Source: Tubulinosema ratisbonensis (lineage: Eukaryota; Microsporidia; Tubulinosematidae). Taken from it: a stretch of DNA of 20,616 bases. Under the pieces are notes generated by a model, which worked only from the letters and a program-made list of their open reading frames with translations, was not told where the DNA came from and ran no database searches. Positions 8,280-17,235 of the stretch are shown here, one piece after another (the stretch's first letter is position 1; each line of letters begins with the position of its first letter). The stretch is from NCBI GenBank assembly GCA_004000155.1, contig RCSS01000796.1:1-20616 (forward strand), read 5' to 3'. Position numbers and translations under genes: made by a program.

Positions 8280-8283
8280 GGGG
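8280..8283 (-). promoter_or_regulatory. CCCC start-proximal motif (for ATG 8273)
   Basis: On the minus strand the sequence is TACCCCTGAAGAATG, the same arrangement as at 1342 and 9344. By position it belongs to the ATG at 8273, not the one at 8204. Confidence 0.5.
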
Positions 8284-9338
8284 TACAAATTTTTTCTTTT
8301 TTTATAGAAAAATTTTTAATTATTTAAAAAATAAAATAATATTAAAAATAAAAAGAAATACAAAAATAAAGATTTTTAATGGATTAACATTAGAAAAGTA
8401 TAATATATTTATTTAAATGTTTATTTACATTTAAACCTTACATTGTATTCTAAGATAATTAATTTTCTTTTTTGTTACAAGTTTTTAAATTTACGTACTC
8501 ACATTTAATATGCACCATGCATTTAAAAAAGAAATATTAAAACAATATTTTATTTTTTATTTTAAAAATTATGTTATTTAATTATTAATTACATATAATT
8601 TACAAAAATTATATTTAATTTTTAATATTACAACAAAGAACATTACCCCACTAAAATGAAAAAATAAAAAACATTTTATAGTCAATAAATAAAATTATCA
8701 TACATACATGTTTAAGGAATCATTATTGTTTAAATAAAAAGAGTTATTTTAAATAACATTTTTTCCTTCTAAACGTATTTATACTTTTTATGTTTCAGAT
8801 GTTTAATCATTATATTAATTAATCCTTTGAACATATAAAAGTCAAACCACCATTATATGAATATTTATGACATAATACAATTCAGTACCAAGGGGTTGAC
8901 AATAAGTATTTTAAATTTGTTTTTAATAAGAAAATTTTTTTATCGTGTCTTGTAATGGAATCGTACAATTAATTATGCAGAAACATATCATACATGATTC
9001 TTTATGAGTATGTATTTTTATATTTTATATAAATCTTTGTATGAATTTTCTATCTCTAGGCAACAAAAAAAGTGAGTAACTATTGTCTTATATGAAAAAG
9101 ATTTTTACTAAAAAAATATTCAAAGAGAGAAGTGTGCACAAAAAAAGTCAGAAATAGTTTATATGTTTACAGTTAGCAAAAGATAGTATGTTAAGAAATA
9201 AATAATATTTTTTCATAATATTTAAAAAAAAGAAAAACTTTTATTAAATTAATAAATTTTGTTAAAAATTAATAAATAATTAATTTATTAAAAATCTTTA
9301 AATATGTTATCTCTCTCCTTAATTTAATATAAGAATTA
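8284..9338. other. Spacer between divergent genes
   Basis: There is no intact gene. It holds a hairpin with 9-base arms (8412-8420/8427-8435), an orphan CCCC motif at 8646-8649 followed by ATG AAA AAA TAA (ATG at 8656), a palindrome GTTATTTTAAATAAC near 8741, and the eroded repeat copy at 8975-9071. The rest is AT-rich and stop-laden. Confidence 0.5.
8975..9071 (+). repeat. Dispersed repeat family, eroded copy (plus strand)
   Basis: It ends in CTATCTCTAGGCAACAAAAAAA, matching the 3' end of the intact elements. Upstream, ATCTTTGTATGAATTTTCTATC and GCAGAAACATATCATACATG align with the last 100 bases of copies 1 and 2. The stem-forming blocks are no longer complementary. The 5' limit is approximate and no duplication was found. 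Confidence 0.7.
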
Positions 9339-9342
9339 CCCC
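9339..9342 (+). promoter_or_regulatory. CCCC start-proximal motif
   Basis: TTACCCCTATGG: CCCC ends two bases before the ATG at 9344 and supports that start. Confidence 0.65.
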
Positions 9343-9343
9343 T

Positions 9344-9868
9344 ATGGAATACTTTAAAAAGACAGGAAGTATACCAATACACTCATACAACAAACTATGG
9401 CTTAACCAATCATTTACAATATTACAAATAACCTCTTTAGTTGAAGTTATACTTTACGAGGCATGGTTTTTTGTTTTCGCAAAGAATAAACCATCTAATT
9501 TTCTAACCCAATTCTCTCTAATCTTATCACATATTAGCTCTATTCTTATAATTTCTACTGTGGTAGTAGCATTAATTTACATGAACCATGTTAATATGAT
9601 AGAATCTAGGCAAAGGATTGATAAATTTGGTGTTGATACAAAATTAGAGGCAGTGTTGTGGATGACATTAATTGACAGTTTTTTTAATTTTTTTATTTTT
9701 GTAAAAGGGATTATTTTTAATTCTCTTTATTTAGAAAAAGAAATGTTCTTTTTTTATATTTTTTTTCATTTATTTATTAATTTTATTAATTTATTTTTAA
9801 TTTATATTTTACATGAAGATTTGTTTAATTTTAAAGAAAAAAGGAAGATTAAAGAGTTTGGCAGATAG
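9344..9868 (+). CDS. Four-pass membrane protein of unknown function
   Basis: A 174-residue protein with about four hydrophobic segments, near residues 28-47, 55-80, 105-125 and 134-156. Short loops separate them. The second loop is polar (SRQRIDKFGVDTKLE) and the C-terminal tail is charged (FKEKRKIKEFGR), which by the positive-inside rule would face the cytoplasm. There is no cleavable signal peptide. The CCCC motif directly before the ATG makes the start secure. Segments 3 and 4 are very Phe/Ile-rich, as AT-rich codons favour. No transporter or enzyme motif is recognisable; it could be a lineage-specific membrane protein. Confidence 0.8.
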   Translation: MEYFKKTGSIPIHSYNKLWLNQSFTILQITSLVEVILYEAWFFVFAKNKPSNFLTQFSLILSHISSILIISTVVVALIYMNHVNMIESRQRIDKFGVDTKLEAVLWMTLIDSFFNFFIFVKGIIFNSLYLEKEMFFFYIFFHLFINFINLFLIYILHEDLFNFKEKRKIKEFGR

Positions 9869-10118
9869 AAATTATTTTTAAAAAAAATTTAAATATAGAA
9901 TGATTTATTATACGAAGAATAATAAATAAATTTTAAACGAAAATATTAAATATTAAATTAAACTAAACTAAACTAAAATATTTTTCTTTTTTTATTGAAA
10001 TTCTCCTCTTTTCTTAAATTAAACTAAAATATTAAATATTCTTTTTTTTAAATATAATTTCTTTTTTTATATAAAATATATTTAATTAAAGTAAATTAAA
10101 ATATTAAATTTTCTTTTT
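9869..10118. repeat. Low-complexity spacer between convergent genes
   Basis: Repeated AACTA/AAACTAAA units (about 9957-9975 and again near 10017-10027) and T-rich tracts. It lies between two convergent genes and presumably holds both 3' ends and polyadenylation signals. Confidence 0.5.
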
Positions 10119-10544
10119 TTATTCATTTATTTCATTCTCACACTCTAAAAAATATTCTTTACCACTCTTCCCTTTCAACACTTTCTTAATTAATTTATTA
10201 TTCTCATTCCATTTATTAAACTCACTCTCAGTTACAAAAATAGAATGACTCTTTTCTCTTAAAAAGTTATTAAAAAGAAGTATTAAAGGATATAATGAGA
10301 AGTTACTTACCACTTTAGTGTTATTTATTAGTTTATTTTTCAGTTCTTCTTCTAAAGATTTCTCTAAATTGGTTTGTAAATTTAAACTAATTTTTAAGTC
10401 TAATTTGTTTACTTTGATAAATAATTTGTTTTCATTTAAGTTGTAAAGAAGTTTTATGAATGTTTTGTTTTCTTCTGTGTTTAAAGTGTTTGTTAGCAGT
10501 GTTTTTAAGTTTTTTATTTCTTTATGCAGAATTGTTTCTTTCAT
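10119..10544 (-). CDS. Hypothetical protein, 141 residues
   Basis: A soluble, mostly helical-looking protein. The N-terminal half alternates Lys/Glu/Asn with Leu/Ile (a possible short coiled coil at about 1-75), followed by a compact segment around SLYPLILLFNNFL (about 83-95). The C-terminal part ends KVLKGKSGKEYFLECE, which has the look of a small alpha/beta or winged-helix end. No CCC motif stands before the ATG. It is divergent from PSF1, with 257 bases between the two starts, so the two could share a promoter region. I do not recognise the family. Non-repetitive composition and length favour a real gene. Confidence 0.65.
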   Translation of the reverse strand: MKETILHKEIKNLKTLLTNTLNTEENKTFIKLLYNLNENKLFIKVNKLDLKISLNLQTNLEKSLEEELKNKLINNTKVVSNFSLYPLILLFNNFLREKSHSIFVTESEFNKWNENNKLIKKVLKGKSGKEYFLECENEINE

Positions 10545-10716
10545 ATTATTTTTTTAATTAATTTATTTATTAAAAATAATAAACCTATTACAATAAAAGA
10601 TATTAAATAAAATTATTAAAAAGAAAATATTAAATTTAAAAATATTAATAAAATAAAGAAGATAATCTTAATTGATAAAAAATAGTGAAAAAATTTTTAA
10701 AAAATATAAAAATATA

Positions 10717-10753
10717 AAAATATTAAAATATTAAAATATCAAAATATTAAAAT
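10717..10753. repeat. 8-bp AT microsatellite
   Basis: AAAATATT is repeated about 4.6 times (one unit reads AAAATATC) in the spacer before PSF1. It is simple-sequence DNA. Confidence 0.7.
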
Positions 10754-10801
10754 AAAATTCAAAATTAAAAATATAAAAAAATAAATAATTTTTTTTGGCA
10801 A

Positions 10802-11350
10802 ATGAAATTAGGAGAACCAGCAACAAAACTTCTTAAAGAATTAACAAAACAAAACTTATCAACCAATAAAAAAGATTTAATCCTCCAAATAGAAGAAGAA
10901 AACACATTTCTTACCTCAAAACTAATAGAACTACAAACAACCACAGAAGAAGAAAACCTAAACAAAGAAATATCCTACAACTTTCTTCTAATCAACAACC
11001 AATTAAAAAGAAATTTAAGAATAATCAAAGCTTATAAATTTAATTTAATAAAACAAATCATTGATTTAATTTACAAAAATGAAATTAAAGATTTAAGTTT
11101 AGAAAATAAAAATATTTTTAACAAAATTAAATCTTATTTTGAAACACGAATTGGTGAGTTTAGTTTTTTGGATTATGCTTTTAATGAGCCACCACTTAGG
11201 TTGTATATACAAATTTATACTAAAAGAGATTGTGGGGTTGTGTTTGATGGTGATAATTTGATTGAATTAAAAGAAAATAGGTTTTATTATGTTAAGAAGT
11301 GTTTGGTAGAACATTTGATTGGATTGGATTATGTAGAAATAATAGAATAA
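10802..11350 (+). CDS. PSF1: GINS complex subunit Psf1
   Basis: Psf1 is one of four GINS subunits. With Cdc45 and Mcm2-7, GINS forms the CMG helicase that unwinds DNA at replication forks in the nucleus. The 182 residues compare with about 200 in yeast and human. The N-terminal A domain is helical and contains KRNLRIIKAYKFNLI at about 69-83, matching the family's conserved RNKRxLxAYxxxR segment. The small C-terminal B domain starts at PPLRLYIQIYTKRDCG (about 130-145), where family members have PPxxLYIxVR...DxG, and ends LVEHLIGLDYVEII, matching the CExLIxxGxLExI ending. So both domains are present and the protein is complete. The start is the first ATG of the frame; GGCAA precedes it but no CCC block. 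The 141-residue gene at 10119-10544 lies head to head. Confidence 0.85.
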   Translation: MKLGEPATKLLKELTKQNLSTNKKDLILQIEEENTFLTSKLIELQTTTEEENLNKEISYNFLLINNQLKRNLRIIKAYKFNLIKQIIDLIYKNEIKDLSLENKNIFNKIKSYFETRIGEFSFLDYAFNEPPLRLYIQIYTKRDCGVVFDGDNLIELKENRFYYVKKCLVEHLIGLDYVEIIE

Positions 11351-11782
11351 AAAAGAAATATTTTTTTAATTTAATTTTTAAATAAAAAATTACTGTAATT
11401 TTTACTGATTTTTTTTGAGAGAAAATGATTTTATTTAAAAAAACAATTTTCTTTTTAAAACATTAATAAAAATTAAAGATAAATCTTTGTTTTTAAATCA
11501 ATTGGATCTAATTTTATTAAATGCAAAATTAAATCAAAATTATTATTTTGTTTTAACACTTCCTGGAAAAATGAAATAAAAAATATTTTATATTTAATAA
11601 TTAAATAATTAAGTAATTATAATTTATATATTTTTTTAGTAGAATAATTTATAATTGTATAAGATTTGAAATGTTTTTATGATGAAAATTTATATTTTAT
11701 ATAAAAAGATGACAGTGCTTTATTTTTATTAGTTAAATTATTTATTTTTAATTTTGACATTTTTTATATAAAACAAAAAAAG

Positions 11783-12022
11783 ATGGTAATAGATTTAAAG
11801 AATCAAATATACACAAAAATAAAGAAGGGTTTAGTTTTTTACAAAAACAAAGTAGGTCAAAGAGCTAAAAATCAATTAAGTTGTAAGGTTAACGCATATT
11901 TGCAGATATATATATTGAATAACAAAAAAAAATTATTGTATTTTGATGTATTGAAGAAAAGAAGCCAAAAAATAAAATTTTTCTTAGATTGTAAGCTACT
12001 CATAGGTCTATTAATACAGTAA
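11783..12022 (+). CDS. Doubtful small basic ORF
   Basis: 79 codons starting MVIDLKNQIYTKIKKG and ending LLIGLLIQ. Basic, with no motif and no CCC block before the ATG. It sits at the edge of a region that looks like decayed repeat DNA. It may be chance or a relic; it is listed because nothing overlaps it. Confidence 0.2.
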   Translation: MVIDLKNQIYTKIKKGLVFYKNKVGQRAKNQLSCKVNAYLQIYILNNKKKLLYFDVLKKRSQKIKFFLDCKLLIGLLIQ

Positions 12023-12358
12023 TCTACTTATTACTTTTGGAAGGCAATTATTACCAGTCTAACACTGGTTTGATACAACTACTTAATCATTTGCTAAAAA
12101 TTCAAGTAGCAATAAATATCCTTTTAAATTATTCAAAAGTTAAGATTGCCCTGGAATAGTTATGAAATATGTGAACATGTTTGAGCAAGAGAGGTGTAAT
12201 CAGATCGCATACTAGTCTAGATGAATCAAAACACTAGCAATCTGAGTTTTAGGTCTATTGAATTATAACGCTTTAATTTTTTCATAAAAGAACTGAATTA
12301 GAAACAAAAGAGATTGTTACTAATTTTTAAGCAACCAGATAATTTCAAATAGAAAACC

Positions 12359-12445
12359 TTTTTTTGTTGCCTAGGGATAGAAAATCCATACGAAAATCTT
12401 TTCACTATACTTTCTAAATATATAACTTACATTAACGATCATCCT
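12359..12445 (-). repeat. Dispersed repeat family, eroded copy (minus strand)
   Basis: On the minus strand it reads GAAAGTATAGTGAAAAGATT, then CGTATGGATTTTCTATCCC, then TAGGCAACAAAAAAA with its 3' end at 12359. It is clearly the last part of the family. The left stem partner of GTATAG is not found, so this copy is 5'-truncated or too diverged. Confidence 0.75.
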
Positions 12446-13548
12446 CTTGTACAAATGTAGCCAGAAATTTTTATTAAAATTATTGAAAATTCAATCATAA
12501 TATTGAGTATATGTTTCAGATGAGATTCATAGAAACAATATTTAAGGACCCTAGGCCGATATAAAAATTTCAAGTGAAAGGTAAATAAGTAAATGCAAAC
12601 AAATGTTAGTTTATTGTTAGTGCACTATACATTTAAAAGAAGCTATATTTGCATGCTATAAAATCATTTTCAATAATATTTATCTTGATTTTAAACAATA
12701 TTTCAGATCTTAAGTCGGCTGATTATGGTAGTTTTTTTTCAGAAATTTGCTTAACAGCACTATTTAAAATTTCTTCTTCTAATTTTATGATAAATAGTGA
12801 GAATTCCATTTAGAAACTGATGAAACTATAATTTTTAAGAAACAAAACTTCACAAATAGGTATTATCCTCAGAAATGGATATTTGCTAGAGTTTAGAGGG
12901 TACAAGTAAATGGTTTACACAAATCGTTAACGACAAAGAAATAGTTACTTTAATTGATTAAATTAGGAAATTCATCAAACTCGGAACTATAACATATAAT
13001 ACAATGACATGCATATTTCACAAAAGAATTTAACATTTCCAACTCAAAATTTTACCATTATACACTAAACAGTTAATCTTTTTGTCGAATTTGTTAATTA
13101 TCAAACTAATTGCCATATGAATATCATAGAAAATTTTTCAGAAATTTACAAAAAAAAAAGAAGAATGAGGTTTTTATTTTTAATTCATTTTTTAGGTTAT
13201 AAATTTTTGTTAAACAGATAGCTATATAATAAAAATGTTCTTTTGATAAGCTATTCTTAATTTAAATAATTAATATATTTTATTATTTAAATTAAAATAT
13301 TATTTAGAAAATTTTTCCATCCAAAACACAAGACTTATACTTAATTATTGCTAATTTTACCACAAATCCTTTATCTTTTAAGTTTATACATCAATAAATT
13401 ATTTTAAAAATCAACCAATAAAAACAAAATATAATTTCATTTTTCTAAAATTAATTTTAATTTACAAATAAAATTAAAAAATTTTATTTTTAAAAAATAT
13501 TATTCACCAACAAATAGAATATTTTATTCAAAAAATCTTATATTAAAT

Positions 13549-13764
13549 TTATAAACTTGTTTTTTCTCTTCCAGCATCAGTTGGTAAGAAATTACCATGA
13601 ATATCAACATGGCCTAAATACATTCTTCTACAGCATGGTCTTCTAAACCCTAAAATGTTTAATGATTCATTTTCTGTGTGTCCTTGGTTGATTAAATCTA
13701 CGTATTGGTCCCAGTGACTGCTTATCTCTTTACCACATGTGAAACATCTTATTGGAATAATCAT
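13549..13764 (-). CDS. RPB10: RNA polymerase I/II/III subunit Rpb10 (RPABC5)
   Basis: A small zinc-binding subunit common to all three nuclear RNA polymerases, needed for assembly of the large subunits. The 71 residues match the family length (67-70). The hallmark start MIIPIRCFTCGK carries the CxxC pair (Cys7, Cys10). The second zinc pair is in RRPCCRRMYLGHVD (Cys44-Cys45), matching the invariant RxCCRRM...HVD. The C-terminal 15 residues are diverged. The start is secure: the minus strand reads TCCCTCATG. It is divergent from RRP8 with 273 bases between the starts, so the two may be co-controlled. Confidence 0.96.
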   Translation of the reverse strand: MIIPIRCFTCGKEISSHWDQYVDLINQGHTENESLNILGFRRPCCRRMYLGHVDIHGNFLPTDAGREKTSL

Positions 13765-13766
13765 GA

Positions 13767-13769
13767 GGG
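13767..13769 (-). promoter_or_regulatory. CCC start-proximal motif of RPB10
   Basis: On the minus strand CCC lies three bases before the ATG at 13764. Confidence 0.6.
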
Positions 13770-13854
13770 ATTTTTTTAAATATTTAATTTAAATATTTTT
13801 ATAAAATAATTTAAATAATTTTATAAAATAATTTATATATTTTTTTAAATTTTC

Positions 13855-13907
13855 AAATATTTTTAAAGTATTTTTGAAATATTTTTAAAGTATTTTTGAA
13901 ATATTTT
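13855..13907. repeat. 22-bp tandem repeat, 2.4 units
   Basis: AAATATTTTTAAAGTATTTTTG is present at 13855-13876 and 13877-13898, identical, with a partial third unit. It lies in the control region shared by RPB10 and RRP8. Confidence 0.75.
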
Positions 13908-13919
13908 TTTATATTTTAT

Positions 13920-14016
13920 ATTTCTTTTTTATATATTTTTAAAATATTTTATTTCTTTTTTATATATTTTTAAATATTTTAAAAATATTTTATATTTATT
14001 TTTTATATATTTTTTA
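13920..14016. repeat. 31-bp tandem repeat, two units plus a diverged third
   Basis: ATTTCTTTTTTATATATTTT recurs with a 31-base period at 13920 and 13951, and in a changed form from about 13994. It is AT-rich slippage DNA directly upstream of RRP8. Confidence 0.65.
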
Positions 14017-14037
14017 TTTTTATATCTAAAAATATCC

Positions 14038-14649
14038 ATGAAAAAGAATTCTTTAAAAAAGAAATTAGAAGAAAGATTGTCAGGTGGAAAATTCAGACTC
14101 TNNAATGAAATGTTGTACACCAGTACACCTAAAAAAATAGAAAATTACCACACACTCTACGCCAATCAGCAAAAAAAGTGGTCTTACCACCCCTTAGAAA
14201 AAATCATACCACTAATCAACCAATCAGATTTGATTCTTGACATAGGCTGCGGAGAAGGAATTTTATCTCAAAAATTCAAAAACGTAATAAATTTTGATCT
14301 TTTTTCTAAAATAAACAATTTGATAAAAGGTAATTCAAATTCATTACCTTTCAAAGACAATGTATTTGACACAGCAATCTTCTGTCTTAGTCTGATGAGT
14401 GTTGATAATACAAAGAGTATAAAAGAATCTTGTAGAGTGGTAAAAGAAAAAGGTAATATTATTATTGGTGAAATTATTAGTAGAATAGTATGTATTGATA
14501 AGTTTATTAAAAATATTGAGAGTACAGGGTTATGTTTGATTGAATCTTTTTGTGATGAGTGGTATTTTATTGGTAAATTTAAAAAAATAATGTTTAATAA
14601 TCAAAGTGAAGAAATATTTCTTAAGCCATGTGTTTATAAAAAAAGATAA
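14038..14649 (+). CDS. RRP8: Rrp8-type rRNA adenine methyltransferase
   Basis: Rrp8 is a nucleolar SAM-dependent enzyme that makes a 1-methyladenosine in large-subunit rRNA and helps early pre-rRNA processing. The 203 residues correspond to only the C-terminal catalytic domain of the yeast (about 390 residues) and human proteins; the long N-terminal tail is missing, typical microsporidian reduction. Family landmarks appear in order: SGGKFRLxNEMLYT (about 15-28; family GxRFRxINExLYT), YHTLYANQQKKW (37-48), SAM motif I LDIGCGEG (67-74), FDLFS (86-90), FCLSLMSVD (115-123; family FCLSLMGTN), then RVVKEKGNIIIGEIISR (133-149). Residue 22 is undefined because of NN at 14102-14103. CC stands directly before the ATG. 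The 3' neighbour is convergent, 1.3 kb away. Confidence 0.92.
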   Translation: MKKNSLKKKLEERLSGGKFRLXNEMLYTSTPKKIENYHTLYANQQKKWSYHPLEKIIPLINQSDLILDIGCGEGILSQKFKNVINFDLFSKINNLIKGNSNSLPFKDNVFDTAIFCLSLMSVDNTKSIKESCRVVKEKGNIIIGEIISRIVCIDKFIKNIESTGLCLIESFCDEWYFIGKFKKIMFNNQSEEIFLKPCVYKKR

Positions 14650-15925
14650 GTATTTATTTATTAAAATTAAAAAAATATTATTTTTAATAATTTAATTGTT
14701 AAAAAAATTATTAAAAAAATGAATTTAACATTATTTTTGAGTAAAAAATTGTAAATATGATTATTTTTTAAAATAATACAATTTATTCAATTTAGAATGT
14801 ATAAAATTGTAGTACTTAGAAAGTAAGAATTAAAATATCAAAATATGTAAATATTTTTAAAATTTATTTTTTTGTTTTCTTAAATTATAAAACATTTATT
14901 TATAATTTTTTTGTGTTATATAATTATACTACTTTAACATTTATTTTTTAAAAATATATTATAATTAAAAAATTAAGTAAATACATTCTTAAATTAATAA
15001 ATCTTTAATAAAAATAATTTTAATAAAATATTAAATAATTTTTTAGTATTTACATATTTTCTAAGAGTATAAAATATTCTCATTTATTTTTTTACTCTTA
15101 AAATTTCTTATTTTTTTGGTGTTAACAAAATTAAAATTTTCATTTTGATTTATTAAAATACGAACATTTGAAAATTTACTTTTATTTTTTTATTTCGTTC
15201 TGTTTTATGAATCTACTTCCGTTGTTAGTATGAGACATAAAGAATTCTTTGTTTTTTTATTTAGAATTTTTTTAAGGTTTTGTTAATTTAAAATAATTGT
15301 ATTTATTTTAATCTTCCTTAAAATCGATTTTATGAAAATTTTTAATATGATTAGAGTTAAATTTAAAAGATGTTATTTCTAAGAAGATAAGAAGAAAAAA
15401 TGAATTTATATTTTTTTCTGTTATAATAATAGTAAAAAAATACAATTAGAATATTTAAGAATGATACTAAAGAAGTTTTCTTAACTTTTTTTATTAAAAT
15501 TTCATTTTTAAAAATTCAAAGGTAAAAATGTGTTCTTTAATTTTCATATTCTTAATTATTATTTTAAATTTAAGTAAAATTTTGTTTATTTAAATCTTAA
15601 TTTTGATTTACTTTTTTTAAGAAAAAGTAAATTTTACCGAAATTACTTTAGTAAAATTTGTAAAAATTAATAAAAATCAAATTTTTAAAACACATATATG
15701 AAAATAAAATTGTACTTTTGTTAATAAAAAATATTTCATTGATTTTAAATTTTTTTTTGTTATTGTAAATTAGAAGAAATTTTAATAAAATTCTTGGATT
15801 GAGTCTTTTTTAAAGTAATAATTTAAAAAAAGCAATACAAATTTACTTAAAAAAATTACATTTATTTCTTTTTTATACAAGAAGAAAAGATCAATTTTTA
15901 ATAGATCACAGAAAATAAATAATTT
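14650..15925. other. Extremely AT-rich gene-free spacer, 1.3 kb
   Basis: It lies between the convergent RRP8 and membrane protein genes. Stops are dense in all frames. It contains a clean hairpin, TTTACTTTTT/AAAAAGTAAA (15607-15616/15622-15631), followed by a second AAATTTTAC/GTAAAATTT pair. No RNA gene or repeat-family copy was seen. Confidence 0.6.
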
Positions 15926-16648
15926 TTAATAAAATAAAGGTTTAAATAAAAACATATTAGTAAATCTGTTCATCCCAGTCTTCATCAAAATAAATTCAAA
16001 ATGAAATTCCAACATTACCATAACAACAAACAATATTTTGGATATCCCTTGCAAAAAAAAACCTTCTTTAAACTTATCATCCTTTTTCTTATCAATCAAT
16101 CCTACTAACAAAAAAGTAGTCAAAAAAAGATAAAAAAACAATCCAATCAACCAATAAAAAAATATTTCGTTATAAAACAAAATAAATGATGAAGAATAGA
16201 TACAAATAAAACAAAACAGACACAAAACAAATAAGTTATACAGATCGTTTTTACAAATTTTGATATCTTTTAATATAAGAAATAAAATTGATGAAAAAAA
16301 TGCTACGTATCCAATACCCAGCATATCAAATGGATTTAAAATGATTCCTTTCAAAATACGTGGTATTATATAATTTAAGATGTTTAATGTGTTTACTAAG
16401 TTAAACGAAGCAATAATAAAAATGTACATTAATTTAAGAATAAAAATAGATTTTGATGCATTTCTAAAATACTTAACTTTTTTTTCTGAGTTTATAAAGT
16501 AACTTACAATAAAAATTAAAAAGTAAAACAGAATAATTAAGTAAGTGTGTATTTTAGTAAAATATTTTATTGTTAATGCTAATATTAGTGGTATTTCTGT
16601 GATTATGTCTATTGAATGGATATAGGAAACAAGATTATTTTTAGACAT
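15926..16648 (-). CDS. Multi-pass membrane protein of unknown function
   Basis: A 240-residue protein with six to seven hydrophobic segments, roughly at 15-30, 35-52, 66-88, 100-125, 138-158, 161-185 and 200-220. Short basic loops (NSEKKVKYFRNASK near 53-66; IDKKKDDKFKEG near 186-197) would face the cytoplasm. No cleavable signal peptide, no conserved polar residues within the helices and no transporter motif were recognised. The ATG is preceded by TTCCTTTAA on the minus strand, a weakened form of the C-block. It stands alone, with long spacers on both sides. It could be a lineage-specific transporter-like protein, but function cannot be assigned. Confidence 0.75.
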   Translation of the reverse strand: MSKNNLVSYIHSIDIITEIPLILALTIKYFTKIHTYLIILFYFLIFIVSYFINSEKKVKYFRNASKSIFILKLMYIFIIASFNLVNTLNILNYIIPRILKGIILNPFDMLGIGYVAFFSSILFLILKDIKICKNDLYNLFVLCLFCFICIYSSSFILFYNEIFFYWLIGLFFYLFLTTFLLVGLIDKKKDDKFKEGFFLQGISKILFVVMVMLEFHFEFILMKTGMNRFTNMFLFKPLFY

Positions 16649-17235
16649 TTAAAGGAAGAAAAATTTTAAAAATAGTTTATTGAATGATAAGAGATAAACT
16701 ATTTTTAAAACTTTTATAAAAGTATTGGTATTGAAATTTAAAAAAATATTTCTCAAGAAATATCAAATATGTAGAATTTTTTTGGATTGAATATTTCTCA
16801 ATTGTAAGAATTAAAAAATTTAACTCATATTAATCATTTATACTGGTGTAGCAATTGAAATGGTGCCTAATTTAACAGGAATCAACATTTTTTAACATAA
16901 ATTAACTTTTATTTTAAGTAAAATTTACTTTATTATATTAATTTTAAGTTCATCGCTTATAAAAATTTATTACCGTTAATTAAAAAAAATAAATTTTAAT
17001 ATTATGATATAAATAAAGTTTACAACACATTTTCTGTTGTATTGAAAAATCACTAAAACATCTCTTTATATAACATTTAGTTGATAGATAACTATTCTTA
17101 CATAGCATCTTTATTAAATGTTTTATTTCTCACTTAATTTAGTTTGCTAAACTAAAAATTAATAATTTTTAACATTGTCTTAAAATATACCTAATCTTGT
17201 AGAAATATTTTCTAACACCTGTTTATTATTTCTAA
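16649..17235. other. Spacer without a gene
   Basis: AT-rich and stop-laden. A small hairpin ATATTTC/GAAATAT lies near 16747-16764. No coding region or RNA gene is visible. Confidence 0.6.

Larger units (their letters stand above)
11351..13548. other. Gene-poor spacer, 2.2 kb
   Basis: Only a doubtful 79-codon frame (11783-12022) and an eroded repeat copy (12359-12445) stand out. Between about 12000 and 13100 the DNA is less AT-extreme and stop-ridden, like the block at 2100-3950, which suggests old mobile-element sequence. The flanks next to PSF1 and RPB10 are typical poly(A/T) spacers. No RNA gene was found. Confidence 0.5.
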
